From Vibrio sp. DW001 (GTDB taxonomy: Bacteria > Pseudomonadota > Gammaproteobacteria > Enterobacterales > Vibrionaceae): a stretch of 64,000 nt of DNA. The notes under the pieces were generated by a model. That model searched no databases. It saw only the letters and a list, made by a program, of their open reading frames with translations, and was not told the origin of the DNA. The translations under genes and the position numbers were made by a program. Position 1 is the stretch's first letter. Each line of letters opens with the position of its first letter. The stretch spans positions 2,170,001 through 2,234,000 of the forward strand of contig NZ_CP091975.1 in assembly GCF_029016285.1 (NCBI RefSeq), in the 5' to 3' direction. This document shows, piece by piece, positions 17,840 through 26,889 of the stretch.

Positions 17840-19200
17840 GCCTGCTTCAAGAAGAACGTGAGATAATTCTCAGCAATGAGTACGTCGATACCTTTGATTT
17901 TGATGAAGTAAATGAATTCGTCACAAACGCTAGCAAAGAACTGTTTATCTCTCACCATTTTAAGAAGAAAGAGAAGATGCTCGTTCAGCCACGCGGTGGT
18001 TTCCCAACTTATAAAAAGCAGTTCGCTCTGAATGAGTTTTTCGTTAACGCTAACGTCGATGTGCTCCCTCTTACGATAGACTCAAATACTCGTCTTAACG
18101 ATTATGGCACGGCGAAAAAAATGCTTCGCCTTAGTGAAGAAAATGACGTAGATATGCTTAACGGCTATCCGTTGGTGAACCACGGCTATCGCACCACGCG
18201 TAAAATGATCACGCATTTCAACAAACCGGTCAGTCTACGACACGGTACACCCGATGCGAGGCTACTTATCGAAACGGCCATTGCTTCAGGTATTTTTGAA
18301 ATTGAAGGCGGTCCAATCACCTATCTGTTGCCCTATTCAAAGAACTTCCCATTAGACAAAGCGTTCATGTATTGGAAATATGTAGAACGTGTTTGCGCGA
18401 ATTATTCTAAGCTTAATGAACCGATTAATCGCGAATCGTTTGGCCCATTAACGGCCACTTTGGTCCCACCTTCTATAACTATCGTTATCCAACTGTTGGA
18501 GATGCTGCTTTCATTGGAGGAAGGGGTTAAGTCTTTTTCTGTGTCGTTCGCGCAGCAAGGTTCAATGAATCAAGATATTGTTACTGGCGCGGTAATTAAG
18601 AAATTAGCCAAACATTACGCAGAAGCGATTGGCTGTGGCGATGCCAGTATTCATTTGGTTTATCACCAATGGATGGGGGCTTTCCCAACCAACAAAAGCT
18701 ATGCAGAACAGTTAATTAACATGTCGACGGTTATTGCATCCATGGTCGGCGCGGACAAAATTATCACCAAAACACGTGAAGAAGCCGTTGGTATTCCAAC
18801 GAAAGAAGCGAATGCAAAGACCGTTGCCGATACACAATATACACTCCGAATACTCAACGGGTTGCCTAATATCGTTGATGAGCAAGAAGAAGAGATATTA
18901 ACAGCCGAAGTGATGGCAATTATGGATGCAGTGTTTAACGACCCTGCCGACACGCTGTGGCGGAAAGCCTTTAACTGCATCAAGTGCGGGATAATCGATG
19001 TGCCATTTTCTCCGCATATTATTAACCACAACAAGATGATAACTATTCGTGATGCCAACAAAAATATCCGAATCATCGACCGAGGTGGCGTACCAATCCC
19101 AGATCGCTGTTTTGAATATGAGCGCTCACAATGCGACCTCAATAAAGACACCACCAGCATCGTTAACGACATAATTCATGATATAGGCATTATGCAATGA
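17836..19200 (+). CDS. glmE: Glutamate mutase epsilon subunit (methylaspartate mutase E)
   Basis: This is the TIM-barrel catalytic subunit of adenosylcobalamin-dependent glutamate mutase. At 454 residues it is close to the ~480 of the Clostridium enzyme. The three arginines that grip the substrate carboxylates are recognisable by motif: Arg53 in VQPRGG, Arg86 in NTRLND and Arg135 in LRHGTPDAR. Also kept are the Glu and two Tyr of IEGGPITYLLPYSK, the segments FGPLTATLVPPS and VYHQWMGAFP, and the adenosine-site Lys-Glu segment GIPTKEANA. The protein should be catalytically competent on glutamate (inference from residues). It overlaps glmS and glmL by four bases each. No methylaspartate ammonia-lyase gene follows, unlike the fermentation pathway. 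Confidence 0.93.
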   Translation: MSLLQEEREIILSNEYVDTFDFDEVNEFVTNASKELFISHHFKKKEKMLVQPRGGFPTYKKQFALNEFFVNANVDVLPLTIDSNTRLNDYGTAKKMLRLSEENDVDMLNGYPLVNHGYRTTRKMITHFNKPVSLRHGTPDARLLIETAIASGIFEIEGGPITYLLPYSKNFPLDKAFMYWKYVERVCANYSKLNEPINRESFGPLTATLVPPSITIVIQLLEMLLSLEEGVKSFSVSFAQQGSMNQDIVTGAVIKKLAKHYAEAIGCGDASIHLVYHQWMGAFPTNKSYAEQLINMSTVIASMVGADKIITKTREEAVGIPTKEANAKTVADTQYTLRILNGLPNIVDEQEEEILTAEVMAIMDAVFNDPADTLWRKAFNCIKCGIIDVPFSPHIINHNKMITIRDANKNIRIIDRGGVPIPDRCFEYERSQCDLNKDTTSIVNDIIHDIGIMQ

Positions 19201-20402
19201 GCCAGAACGTAGACAAACTATTTATCGATATCGGTAGTACCTACTTTAAGGTGTCCGATTCAAAACAGATTGAGCAGCATTTCCGAGACTTCAACAAAGA
19301 TATTCTTGATGATTTGATGCACAAGTGCGGCTCACGAGTCAGCCAGTATGAGAAAGAAAATGTCCATATTTGCTCGTCCGCGAATGGCGGTTTAAGCACG
19401 TTAATTATCGGCGTCACAAACTCCTTCTCACTCAAATATGCTACGAATATTGCGTTTAACTCCGGCATCAACATCATTGATACCATTCTCTACCAAAACA
19501 TCGCTGATTATTCGATTCCTAGTGACTTGGTAGACGTTGTGATTGTTGTGGGAGGTATTAACGCGAATGGCGGTATCTTTGGCGAGCCACTCTATCGCTA
19601 TTTGGAGCAGCTAAACTATTCCAACATAGTCTTCGTAGGTAACGAACCGGACGCCCTAACGCTCTCGGAAAAAGTGGACAGTTTGGTCACCTTACCGAAC
19701 ATTGTCGACGATCGATTGCATATTGTTGAAGATAACCTTAAAGAGTATCTCACCAATCTTTATCAACTCGATATTGAAGGTAAAGAAGATATCAAGGGTC
19801 TATACCAGGTCACCTCTAATCAGATCTACTCGACACCCTATATCGTTAACCAAGCGTTACCTTATGTCGATGCGAGTTTTTCTGTTGTCGACCCATTTAT
19901 CTTGCTTGATATCGGTGGCGCAACGACAGATATTCATTACTCCAAAGACCTCGTTATTGACGGCAACATCGTGACAGAAAACGAGTACGACCGTCTGGTC
20001 TTTAAAAAACTCGGGGTCTATAAATCTAAACAGTCTTTGATCTTCGCTGCACAAAACAATGAATTCGTTTATGAGTTGTTGATGCACCTAAAAGTCACTG
20101 AGAATATCTTTGAAGAGCAAAGTGAAAAAGCAACGAAGATTCTGATGCAGCTTTCCATCTTTTTGGTCTTGTGCAAAATTTCACACTATCGAAAAGCGTA
20201 TATTAATCTCAAGTTATTGGCGATTAACTCTATTGTGATCACTGGGGGAATTACCAAAGTGCTCTCATCCGAAGAGATAGAAGACATCATCGCCTTTTTC
20301 TATAAAAAAATTATGACGTCCGACCATAAGCCCGTCACCATTCTAGACAGCAATTATGATATTTGGACTCTTGGTGCAAAAGGAAAATTAGAATGTCAAT
20401 AA
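19197..20402 (+). CDS. glmL: GlmL/MutL-type glutamate mutase accessory (reactivating) protein
   Basis: MutL proteins have an ASKHA (actin/Hsp70-like) ATPase fold and are thought to reactivate or support the B12 mutase. The 401-residue protein shows the phosphate-1 motif FIDIGSTYFKV near the N-terminus, VVVIVVGGINANGG, the phosphate-2 motif LLDIGGATTDIHY and a C-terminal SIVITGGITKVLSS. It is encoded directly after the epsilon subunit with a 4-base overlap (ATGA) and ends 10 bases inside the ligase gene. Its presence argues that the mutase is used under conditions where cobalamin is damaged, such as microaerobic growth (inference). Confidence 0.88.
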   Translation: MSQNVDKLFIDIGSTYFKVSDSKQIEQHFRDFNKDILDDLMHKCGSRVSQYEKENVHICSSANGGLSTLIIGVTNSFSLKYATNIAFNSGINIIDTILYQNIADYSIPSDLVDVVIVVGGINANGGIFGEPLYRYLEQLNYSNIVFVGNEPDALTLSEKVDSLVTLPNIVDDRLHIVEDNLKEYLTNLYQLDIEGKEDIKGLYQVTSNQIYSTPYIVNQALPYVDASFSVVDPFILLDIGGATTDIHYSKDLVIDGNIVTENEYDRLVFKKLGVYKSKQSLIFAAQNNEFVYELLMHLKVTENIFEEQSEKATKILMQLSIFLVLCKISHYRKAYINLKLLAINSIVITGGITKVLSSEEIEDIIAFFYKKIMTSDHKPVTILDSNYDIWTLGAKGKLECQ

Positions 20403-21964
20403 ACTGTATTCGAAGCCTACTAGAAAGCGCCGTTGAGACGCATGCCGATAAAACCGCCATCGTCTTGGACGACAGTCAACTCACCTACGCTGAATTGTTC
20501 AAAAAGGTGAATCAAGTTGCGCTGTATTTAAAGGAACTTGGCCTCCCTAAAAATACCCGAATTGGTATCTATTCCAATAAACGCATCGAGCAGATGATTG
20601 CGGATCTCGCTGTACTTTCAACCGACTATATCTTGGTACCGATGAGTAAAATGCTTAAGCCTGAACAGGTTAAGTACATCATCAAAGATTGTGATATCAA
20701 GTGTATTATTACCGATAATATGAAGTTAGAAAGCATTGAAGAGATCGATTTTGACGGCCATGTTATCTCTTATGATACCGCCAATAAAGAGATCGCCTCT
20801 TTTGAAGAGATATACAAATACTACAACAAGCCCTATGAGTGCGATATAAGTGGCCACGATTCAGCGGTCATCACTTACTCCTTCGGTCTTTCCGGAACAC
20901 CTAAAGGTATTGTTATCTCGCATCGTAATCTAATCGATTCCGCGAGAGTCGTTTCTCAGTATCTAAAACTTGAAACCGATGACGTTATCTCCGGAGTGTT
21001 GTTCTTCAATCTAGATTACGGCCTAAACCAACTATTTTGTACCCTAATTAAGAAAGCGACACTCGCTATGCACCGCTTTATTCTGCCGGAAGAGTTCTTC
21101 AACCATCTGATAGACGACAAAGTGACGGTGCTCCCCGTCATGCCCGTCTATATTTCCCAAATGTTTGATGAAGAATCAACTCGTATTCCAAGTGCAGAAC
21201 TGTTTGATCGAGTGAAAACCATTACCTCTTCAGGCGGTAACGTCACCGCTAGAATGATAGACGACTGCAAGCGCACTTTCCGTAATGCCGACTTCTATTC
21301 GATGCACGGTCTCACCGAGGCGTTCCGATCCACTTATCTTGACCCCTCACAGGTACAGATTCGCCCTAATTCTATAGGTAAGCCGATACCCGACGTAGAG
21401 TTATATGTGATAAACGAAGATGGGAAAGAGTGCGCACCACGCGAAGTCGGTGAACTTATCCACCGTGGCGGTTATATCTATAAAGGTTACTGGAATGCAC
21501 CAGAAGAGACGGCCGAACGCTTTAAGTCTGTCTCAATACTGAAGGATGTTATCAACCTAGAGGGCCAACTTGTCGATGAGACCGTTGTTGCCACAGGTGA
21601 TTACGTCTATAAAGACGAAGAGGGTTATTTCTACTTCGTTTCTCGTAACGACGACATGATAAAAACTCGAGGTTACCGCGTCTCTCCTTTTGAAGTGGAG
21701 TCTGTCGTTGAGAAAAACATCCCCGCCATCGATCGTTGTGCCGTATTTGGATTAGAGAATGAGCTTATCGAAGAAGAGATTGTTTTGGTCTACTCTGCGC
21801 CAAGTCAGATAAGTGAAACAGAGATCCTGTTTGAACTAAACAAACACCTTGCCTCTTATATGATTCCTAACAAAGTGGTTTATAAGAAATTTATGCCGCT
21901 AATGCAAAACGATAAGAATCAAGTAAACAAAGAAGCATTGAAGCGGGATCTTTCTGCTGTTTAA
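20393..21964 (+). CDS. AMP-forming acyl/aminoacyl ligase (ANL superfamily) linked to glutamate mutase
   Basis: ANL enzymes activate a carboxylate with ATP and pass it to CoA or a carrier-protein thiol. The 523-residue protein shows core motifs in order: TYAEL, a modified phosphate loop TYSFGLSGTPKG (usually TSGSTGTPKG), the A5 motif MHGLTEA, the A7 motif ATGDY, the hinge SRNDDMIKTRGYRVSPFEVE and a C-terminal Lys in QVNKEAL at the catalytic position. ATG at 20393 is chosen because AAGGA lies upstream and it overlaps glmL tightly; an ATG 30 bases earlier has no such site. Co-translation with glutamate mutase suggests its substrate is 3-methylaspartate or a derivative, as for VinN in vicenistatin biosynthesis. 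No carrier protein or synthase gene is present here. The substrate is inference. Confidence 0.82.
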   Translation: MSINCIRSLLESAVETHADKTAIVLDDSQLTYAELFKKVNQVALYLKELGLPKNTRIGIYSNKRIEQMIADLAVLSTDYILVPMSKMLKPEQVKYIIKDCDIKCIITDNMKLESIEEIDFDGHVISYDTANKEIASFEEIYKYYNKPYECDISGHDSAVITYSFGLSGTPKGIVISHRNLIDSARVVSQYLKLETDDVISGVLFFNLDYGLNQLFCTLIKKATLAMHRFILPEEFFNHLIDDKVTVLPVMPVYISQMFDEESTRIPSAELFDRVKTITSSGGNVTARMIDDCKRTFRNADFYSMHGLTEAFRSTYLDPSQVQIRPNSIGKPIPDVELYVINEDGKECAPREVGELIHRGGYIYKGYWNAPEETAERFKSVSILKDVINLEGQLVDETVVATGDYVYKDEEGYFYFVSRNDDMIKTRGYRVSPFEVESVVEKNIPAIDRCAVFGLENELIEEEIVLVYSAPSQISETEILFELNKHLASYMIPNKVVYKKFMPLMQNDKNQVNKEALKRDLSAV

Positions 21965-22037
21965 TAATACCAAACGAAGTAAGATTGTGACCAACATGAT
22001 TGTCACTCCGCCGACCATCAAAAAAGTCATAAATAAA

Positions 22038-22063
22038 AAAGCCACCTGCAAACAGGTGGCTTT
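22038..22063. terminator. Bidirectional terminator between ligase and DUF748 genes
   Basis: AAAGCCACCTG and CAGGTGGCTTT form a perfect 11-bp stem around CAAA, flanked by A-rich sequence on the left and TTT on the right. It lies between convergent genes. Confidence 0.85.
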
Positions 22064-22092
22064 GAATAACCCGATAAGACCCCCTCTATACT

Positions 22093-25000
22093 CTAACCGG
22101 CATCAATCGTCATCAAAGCCTGTCTCTGCTCAGTTTTAAGTTTGCTCTTACTATCAAGAATAAAGACACGACCGGGGTCTATCTCATTTTCAATTAAGAA
22201 TGTTTTAACCGCTCTTGCTCTCTCTTCCGCAAGGCTACCCAAATCGGTATTGCTGATCGTCTGAGCATTGAGCAATTGGTTATACATACCAATATGCAGT
22301 GTTGTCGTAATCTGTTCTGGAATAACCTCAACGCCTTCATTTGAATCGATTAAGACTTGTTCAACTTTCATTCGTTCTTCATTTACGTCTAGTTTCAGTT
22401 CTTGCACAAATAGTGCTTGCAGAGCATCGGGTAAAACACCCGTATTTGGTATTCGGCTTGCACTAAAATCTTCTGGTAATTCAGGTAAGCCGCTCGTCTT
22501 CAAAAGCTTGTTCTGTAGCCTCGTTTCTGCCAAAGCTCTGCTATCTTCTGCAAGCAATACTGCCCCTTCAACACTGATGCGTAGGTTAGGTCTCGCATTA
22601 AGGGCCTCAACAAGCTTTAATAATCGCTCTTGTCCCGGGGAATCTAACACTGAAATCCCTGCTTTATATTGAATCAGGTTGAGTTCTTCATCGCTGCCAA
22701 CTAAATTGGCAAGCAAAGAAAATGGTGCAGTAATCGCCTTGGTCACTATGTTTACCAGCGCCTTTAGAATAACACCACCAAAGCTAAACTCAGGGCTCTC
22801 TACGTCACCATTGACGTCAAATCCAAGATCAATAACACCATCGCCATCCTGAAGTAATCCAATGGCTAGAGTAACTGGCAGGCTTGTCGCCAACGATGAC
22901 TCACTCGGTTTACCTAGTATCAACTGGTCAACAACGACGTGATTAGTTCCCTTTAATCGATTATTTTCAAGGCGGTAGTTGATGTCGAGTGACAACTGCC
23001 CTTTATCGATATAATAGCCAGCGTATGTCCCAGAGTAAGGGTTAACCGAGGTTAACTCGACGCTATTCAAACTGAAATCCAGATCAAGATAGGGGGATTC
23101 AATAAGAGGGTTTATTTCTCCAACAAGCGAAACCGGCGCATATTTATCTATATTCCCTTTTATGTCGACTAACGCTTTGGTATCTGGTGTTGTAGAGATA
23201 TTCTTTATAAAGCCTTCTAAGGATTCAATACCCGATGCGAAGTTAGGCGTAAGTGAATAATCTGCATAAAACGCGGATCCATTAACTATCTGTATCTTTC
23301 CAATATCCACCGATAGGTCAGAACCATTTGTTTTATTCGACGTGGCGGTTTTCTGTTTGTCTTCCTGCGTTGTGTTTAATGTCGGTTGTGGCGTCGCCGA
23401 CTCAGTCTCTGTTGTTTCTGCGCCAGACTTAGAGACTGCACCAATATTTGTGCGTAAATCCTTGGCAACAATCACCTTGGCATAAGGCGTATTCAACAGA
23501 ATAGTTTTTATCTTAAGGCTGTTATCCGCCTGATCAACTATCAACGAATCGATAGACATTTGCGTCCATTTTAATAACGGCTCTTTTTGCAAGACATCTT
23601 TAATCAACAGTTGGTCTATCGCTACTTGCCCCTTATATACCGCTTTTCCTCGGCTGTTAGCAGAAAACCCCCCTTTCGTACTGAAGGAACCTTGACTCAA
23701 TATAATATTCAGATGTGGATCCAAATACGGTTGAAACTGAGCCAACTCCAGACCAGTTAATTGCACCTGACTGTCTAACTCCTGAGCTTTTATATCCAAT
23801 TTCCCCTGACTACTAAAGGTTCCCCGTGTACGACTAGGTTGCTTATTAATCTCTGAGGCAATCCCAAAATCAAATGTATAATCGACTGGAGCGCTAAGAT
23901 CACTACTTACCGGACCGACGCTAATGTTGAGTGGATGCACTCGCCAACGTACGCCACCACTTACCATTCCTTCTTTTAGGTTGATATCCGTCTGCTGCAT
24001 ATCAAATAAATTGAGTTGCACCAACCACTCTTTATCTTCCGCAACTGAACGCCGAGTCTCATCTGCACTCGATATCGACGTTTCTTTTTCCGTTGACGCT
24101 TCTTTGCCCGCTGAATCGTCCTTCACAATAGGCGGAGTATTTTTTACCTTAGCCGTGAAACGACGTTGTAAATCAAGTCCTTTATTACTCAGGTCACCGT
24201 CTATCCAAAGCCCCATTAACGAGAGCTTTTCTAGGTCAATACGTTGGGAAGTGGTATCAACTGATATGCCAGTAAGCTCTAGAGTGGGCAGTTTCAGTTT
24301 TGGTTGTTGCTTATAGTCGAAAATCACATCCGCTAAAGAAAATTGCCCCTGACTGGCAATAAATCCTAACTGTTCATTGTCTTGCTTAAGATGATAATTA
24401 GAAGCAAAACTCGTTTCACCGGAACTCAATTCGGCCTCAATAACATGGTCAGTAAACGGCCAAAGTGGTGCAAGTTGCAACTTGACTAAGCTGATATCAC
24501 CGCTGAATTCCAAAGGTTGGAGTTGAAACTGGCCGTCTATTTGCAACTTGCTTTGATCTATCCCGGTCATCCCCAAACGATAGATATTGGCGATTGAATT
24601 GATCGACGGTGTTTGTGTGTTGGATTCTGTCACTGTAGGCGCGGTCAATGTAAATGCGGTCGTATCCAGCTCACTGAGGTGAAAATTGATGTTCTGATAG
24701 CCAAGTTCTACTCCTGTCTGTTCGTCTTCAAAATCAACCTGACCATTGCTCAAACTTATAGAGTGTGTTTTTGCGGCAAACAGTTTATCGGACGTCGGTT
24801 TGTGTTCTTGTTCGTCTACGGCCGTGTCCATATCAGAGCTTGAATCAATTGCTTGCTTAGTCGTCAGCTTTTGGACTATGTCACTAAAATTGAAGGTCAT
24901 CTTTTCCTTCTCACCATTTAATCGAGCAAGAAAAATATAAGGGTTTTGAACCGTCAGGTATTCTAGGGTCGGCGTAAGACTAACGATACTTTGCCAAAAA

Positions 25001-25314
25001 TTAAATTCAACCTTTAGCTGCTTAACACTTACAAAGGCACCCATTTCATCTCGTTTTGCAATGACCACGTCATTAATTTCTGCTCGTAGCAAAAATGGGT
25101 TAATTTTAACTTCTGAAATTTCGACCTCTCGTCCAAGAATTTCTGTCAACTGTTTAGGCGCTTGAGATTGTAAAACGGCAGGCACGACAAGACCTAGCAA
25201 TCCAGCGTAAATGGCATAACTCACTAATACATAAGTACAAATTCTTATCAACTTCGGGGCAGATTTAAAACGATTGAAGGCACTAGCAAAGGTATTTTTC
25301 ATACAGTAATCCAT
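22093..25314 (-). CDS. DUF748 / AsmA-like envelope protein
   Basis: This 1073-residue protein has one N-terminal membrane anchor (about residues 25-48, YVLVSYAIYAGLLGLVVPAVL) and a long periplasmic part built of repeated beta segments, as in AsmA-like proteins implicated in envelope lipid homeostasis or transport. Two low-complexity Ser/Thr/Glu/Lys linkers lie near residues 150-180 and 400-420, and a third near 640-670. The last ~150 residues contain LAEERARAVKTFLIENEIDPGRVFI, resembling the peptidoglycan-binding OmpA C-terminal fold. No clear ribosome binding site distinguishes the ATG at 25314 from one at 25302. The gene stands alone. The specific function is unknown. Confidence 0.82.
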   Translation of the reverse strand: MDYCMKNTFASAFNRFKSAPKLIRICTYVLVSYAIYAGLLGLVVPAVLQSQAPKQLTEILGREVEISEVKINPFLLRAEINDVVIAKRDEMGAFVSVKQLKVEFNFWQSIVSLTPTLEYLTVQNPYIFLARLNGEKEKMTFNFSDIVQKLTTKQAIDSSSDMDTAVDEQEHKPTSDKLFAAKTHSISLSNGQVDFEDEQTGVELGYQNINFHLSELDTTAFTLTAPTVTESNTQTPSINSIANIYRLGMTGIDQSKLQIDGQFQLQPLEFSGDISLVKLQLAPLWPFTDHVIEAELSSGETSFASNYHLKQDNEQLGFIASQGQFSLADVIFDYKQQPKLKLPTLELTGISVDTTSQRIDLEKLSLMGLWIDGDLSNKGLDLQRRFTAKVKNTPPIVKDDSAGKEASTEKETSISSADETRRSVAEDKEWLVQLNLFDMQQTDINLKEGMVSGGVRWRVHPLNISVGPVSSDLSAPVDYTFDFGIASEINKQPSRTRGTFSSQGKLDIKAQELDSQVQLTGLELAQFQPYLDPHLNIILSQGSFSTKGGFSANSRGKAVYKGQVAIDQLLIKDVLQKEPLLKWTQMSIDSLIVDQADNSLKIKTILLNTPYAKVIVAKDLRTNIGAVSKSGAETTETESATPQPTLNTTQEDKQKTATSNKTNGSDLSVDIGKIQIVNGSAFYADYSLTPNFASGIESLEGFIKNISTTPDTKALVDIKGNIDKYAPVSLVGEINPLIESPYLDLDFSLNSVELTSVNPYSGTYAGYYIDKGQLSLDINYRLENNRLKGTNHVVVDQLILGKPSESSLATSLPVTLAIGLLQDGDGVIDLGFDVNGDVESPEFSFGGVILKALVNIVTKAITAPFSLLANLVGSDEELNLIQYKAGISVLDSPGQERLLKLVEALNARPNLRISVEGAVLLAEDSRALAETRLQNKLLKTSGLPELPEDFSASRIPNTGVLPDALQALFVQELKLDVNEERMKVEQVLIDSNEGVEVIPEQITTTLHIGMYNQLLNAQTISNTDLGSLAEERARAVKTFLIENEIDPGRVFILDSKSKLKTEQRQALMTIDAG

Positions 25315-25455
25315 ACTCTGAAATACAACGCATCTATAGAAAATGCATTAAAGGTAAGTCTAATATAACTCTATCCTATAGCGTACGGTTAAACCAGTGC
25401 GACCAACGTGATTTTGGTGTTGCAATCCAATTATTTTACCATTAATATCCGCATC

Positions 25456-25579
25456 GTCTTTGGGGAGTAACTTGCCAAAACGCCTTGCCGCGTTAATGGT
25501 TTGTCCGTCAACATAATTGATGCAAAATCATCATGGCGTTCAAGATTCGGTTGACATCGAATTTAGTGAGACCATAGAC
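25456..25579 (+). promoter_or_regulatory. yybP-ykoY manganese riboswitch aptamer
   Basis: The conserved elements occur in order: GGGGAGTA just after the 5' P1 strand, GTCCGTCA, GTTGACATCG and AGTGAGACC just before the 3' P1 strand. P1 pairs GTCTTTGG (25456-25463) with CCATAGAC (25572-25579) with one mismatch. Downstream, AGACAA (25576-25581) can instead pair with TTGTCT (25611-25616), giving a competing hairpin. GGTGGGA near 25597 can pair with TCCCACC near 25630, just before the coding start. This class senses Mn2+ and commonly precedes UPF0016 and other Mn exporters, which is exactly the gene that follows. Confidence 0.88.
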
Positions 25580-25651
25580 AATGAACACTATCCGAGGTGG
25601 GAGGTGTGCGTTGTCTTAGGTTTTATAATTCCCACCCTATCAGAGATTATT

Positions 25652-26206
25652 TTGAGTGTACTAGCCATATCTATCACCACCGTCGCACTTGCCGAGATCG
25701 GCGACAAAACCCAACTTCTGTCCTTGTTACTTGCAAGTCGATATCGAAAACCCATTCCTATTATTACGGCTATTTTCTTAGCGACTATTGCAAATCATGC
25801 TTTAGCTGCCTATTTAGGCGTTGTAGTAGCGGATTATATTAACCCTGAAATGCTCACATGGGTTCTCGCCGTTAGTTTCTTAGCGATGGCAGGATGGGTA
25901 CTTATCCCTGATAAATTAGACGAAGACGAAAGCATATCGAACAAAGGGCCTTTCGTTGCCAGTTTTGTTGCCTTCTTTATAGCAGAAATAGGAGACAAAA
26001 CTCAGATTGCAACATCTATCCTTGGTGCGCAGTATTCCGATGCCCTTACGTTAGTGGTGCTAGGGACGACTATCGGTATGTTGCTTGCAAATGTCCCCGT
26101 GGTTCTGATTGGTAAACTCTCTGCAGACAAACTGCCACTGGCACTGATTCGAAAAATCACAGCTGGGTTATTTATAATATTAGCTATTGGTGCTATCAGC
26201 CTTTAG
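25652..26206 (+). CDS. mneA: MneA-like manganese exporter (UPF0016 / GDT1 family), probable TTG start
   Basis: GDT1/TMEM165 family cation exporter; the Vibrio cholerae member MneA exports Mn2+. The protein has two homologous halves of three helices, each with the family signature: AEIGDKTQLLSLL in the first and AEIGDKTQIATSI in the second, where the Glu and Asp bind the metal. The frame can be extended upstream to an ATG at 25517, but that would place the start inside the riboswitch aptamer and add 45 hydrophilic residues. The family-like N-terminus (SVLAISITTVALAEIGDK) instead fits initiation at the TTG at 25652, with GAG a few bases upstream, giving 184 residues. The start is inferred; the family call is firm. 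Confidence 0.85.
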   Translation: MSVLAISITTVALAEIGDKTQLLSLLLASRYRKPIPIITAIFLATIANHALAAYLGVVVADYINPEMLTWVLAVSFLAMAGWVLIPDKLDEDESISNKGPFVASFVAFFIAEIGDKTQIATSILGAQYSDALTLVVLGTTIGMLLANVPVVLIGKLSADKLPLALIRKITAGLFIILAIGAISL

Positions 26207-26283
26207 CTCTTCATGTCGGATGCAGATATGAATGGGATCGAGTTATTTTTGCATAATTACATTCCACTCTTCTCGAATATAAA

Positions 26284-26299
26284 GGTGATCTATGTCACA
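26284..26299. promoter_or_regulatory. CRP-like site before the 72-residue protein
   Basis: GGTGA-TCTATG-TCACA with flanking AAA and TTT matches the full CRP consensus except for the first base of the left half. It is centred 65 bases before the ATG at 26356. Confidence 0.6.
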
Positions 26300-26355
26300 T
26301 TTGAATATAAATATGTGACCTATATTTAATTAGGGACTGATTCTCAGGAGGAGAT

Positions 26356-26574
26356 ATGCGATATCAAGTTAAAGAAGCATTCGATAAATTTATCGATATC
26401 ACTAGCGTTAAACCTAATCATTTGCTTGTAACAAGTGCGATACCAAATGACATTAGGCTCGCTTACATTGATAGTGAACAAAGGGCATTCGAACTTAAGT
26501 ATTCTGACGGGCATTTATATCTACTAGACGACATTGAACAACAATGGTTTCCTTTAGACAACGGTAGATATTAG
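26356..26574 (+). CDS. Small protein of unknown function (72 residues)
   Basis: I do not recognise this protein. It is soluble, mixed alpha/beta in appearance, starts MRYQVKEAFDKFID and ends WFPLDNGRY, with no Cys and no signal peptide. AGGAGGAG is well placed before the ATG, a CRP-like site lies upstream and a strong terminator follows, so it is very likely a real single-gene transcript under carbon-status control. Confidence 0.7.
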   Translation: MRYQVKEAFDKFIDITSVKPNHLLVTSAIPNDIRLAYIDSEQRAFELKYSDGHLYLLDDIEQQWFPLDNGRY

Positions 26575-26587
26575 TCAATTTCACCTT

Positions 26588-26625
26588 ATAAAAGGCGTAA
26601 AGGTTTTTTCCTCTACGCCTTTTAT
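26588..26625 (+). terminator. Intrinsic terminator of the 72-residue protein gene
   Basis: ATAAAAGGCGTA and TACGCCTTTTAT pair perfectly. The loop contains a further AGG/CCT pairing around six T. The stem is followed by TATTA. Confidence 0.8.
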
Positions 26626-26757
26626 TATTAAACGTTTAGGACTCGTTCCTCTCTTTTCTTATCCAGTAGAGCCCACTTTTCCCTGCTGCTTAAACCCGTT
26701 TAATCTTTTTAACAAACCAAGAATATAACTCATCAATTTATGCTAACTAAATTTAAA

Positions 26758-26794
26758 TGAACAAATGTTCAAGTATTAATTGAACGACTGTTCA
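26758..26794. promoter_or_regulatory. Two tandem TGAAC...GTTCA operators upstream of the AhpD-like gene
   Basis: TGAACAAATGTTCA (26758-26771) is a perfect 14-bp palindrome. TGAACGACTGTTCA (26781-26794) keeps both TGAAC/GTTCA arms. The centres are 23 bases apart, about two helical turns. This pattern is typical of TetR-family operators. No TetR-type gene lies in the window. Confidence 0.65.
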
Positions 26795-26889
26795 TTTTAT
26801 ATTATAGTCTTTCACATCAACGTGGTAAGCATTACATACCTCACCACCATCACATCACTTTTGAATGGCTAATGACAAGGAATATAAAC

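Noticed and set aside
18699-19172. 157-codon open frame antisense to glmE
   Set aside because: It lies wholly within a strongly conserved gene, has no ribosome binding site and no recognisable protein similarity.
23924-24316. 130-codon open frame antisense to the DUF748 gene
   Set aside because: Low-complexity Ser-rich shadow frame without start signals.
25517-25651. N-terminal extension of the MneA-like exporter from the ATG at 25517
   Set aside because: It would place coding sequence inside the Mn riboswitch aptamer and add 45 hydrophilic residues absent from the usual family length; TTG at 25652 fits better.
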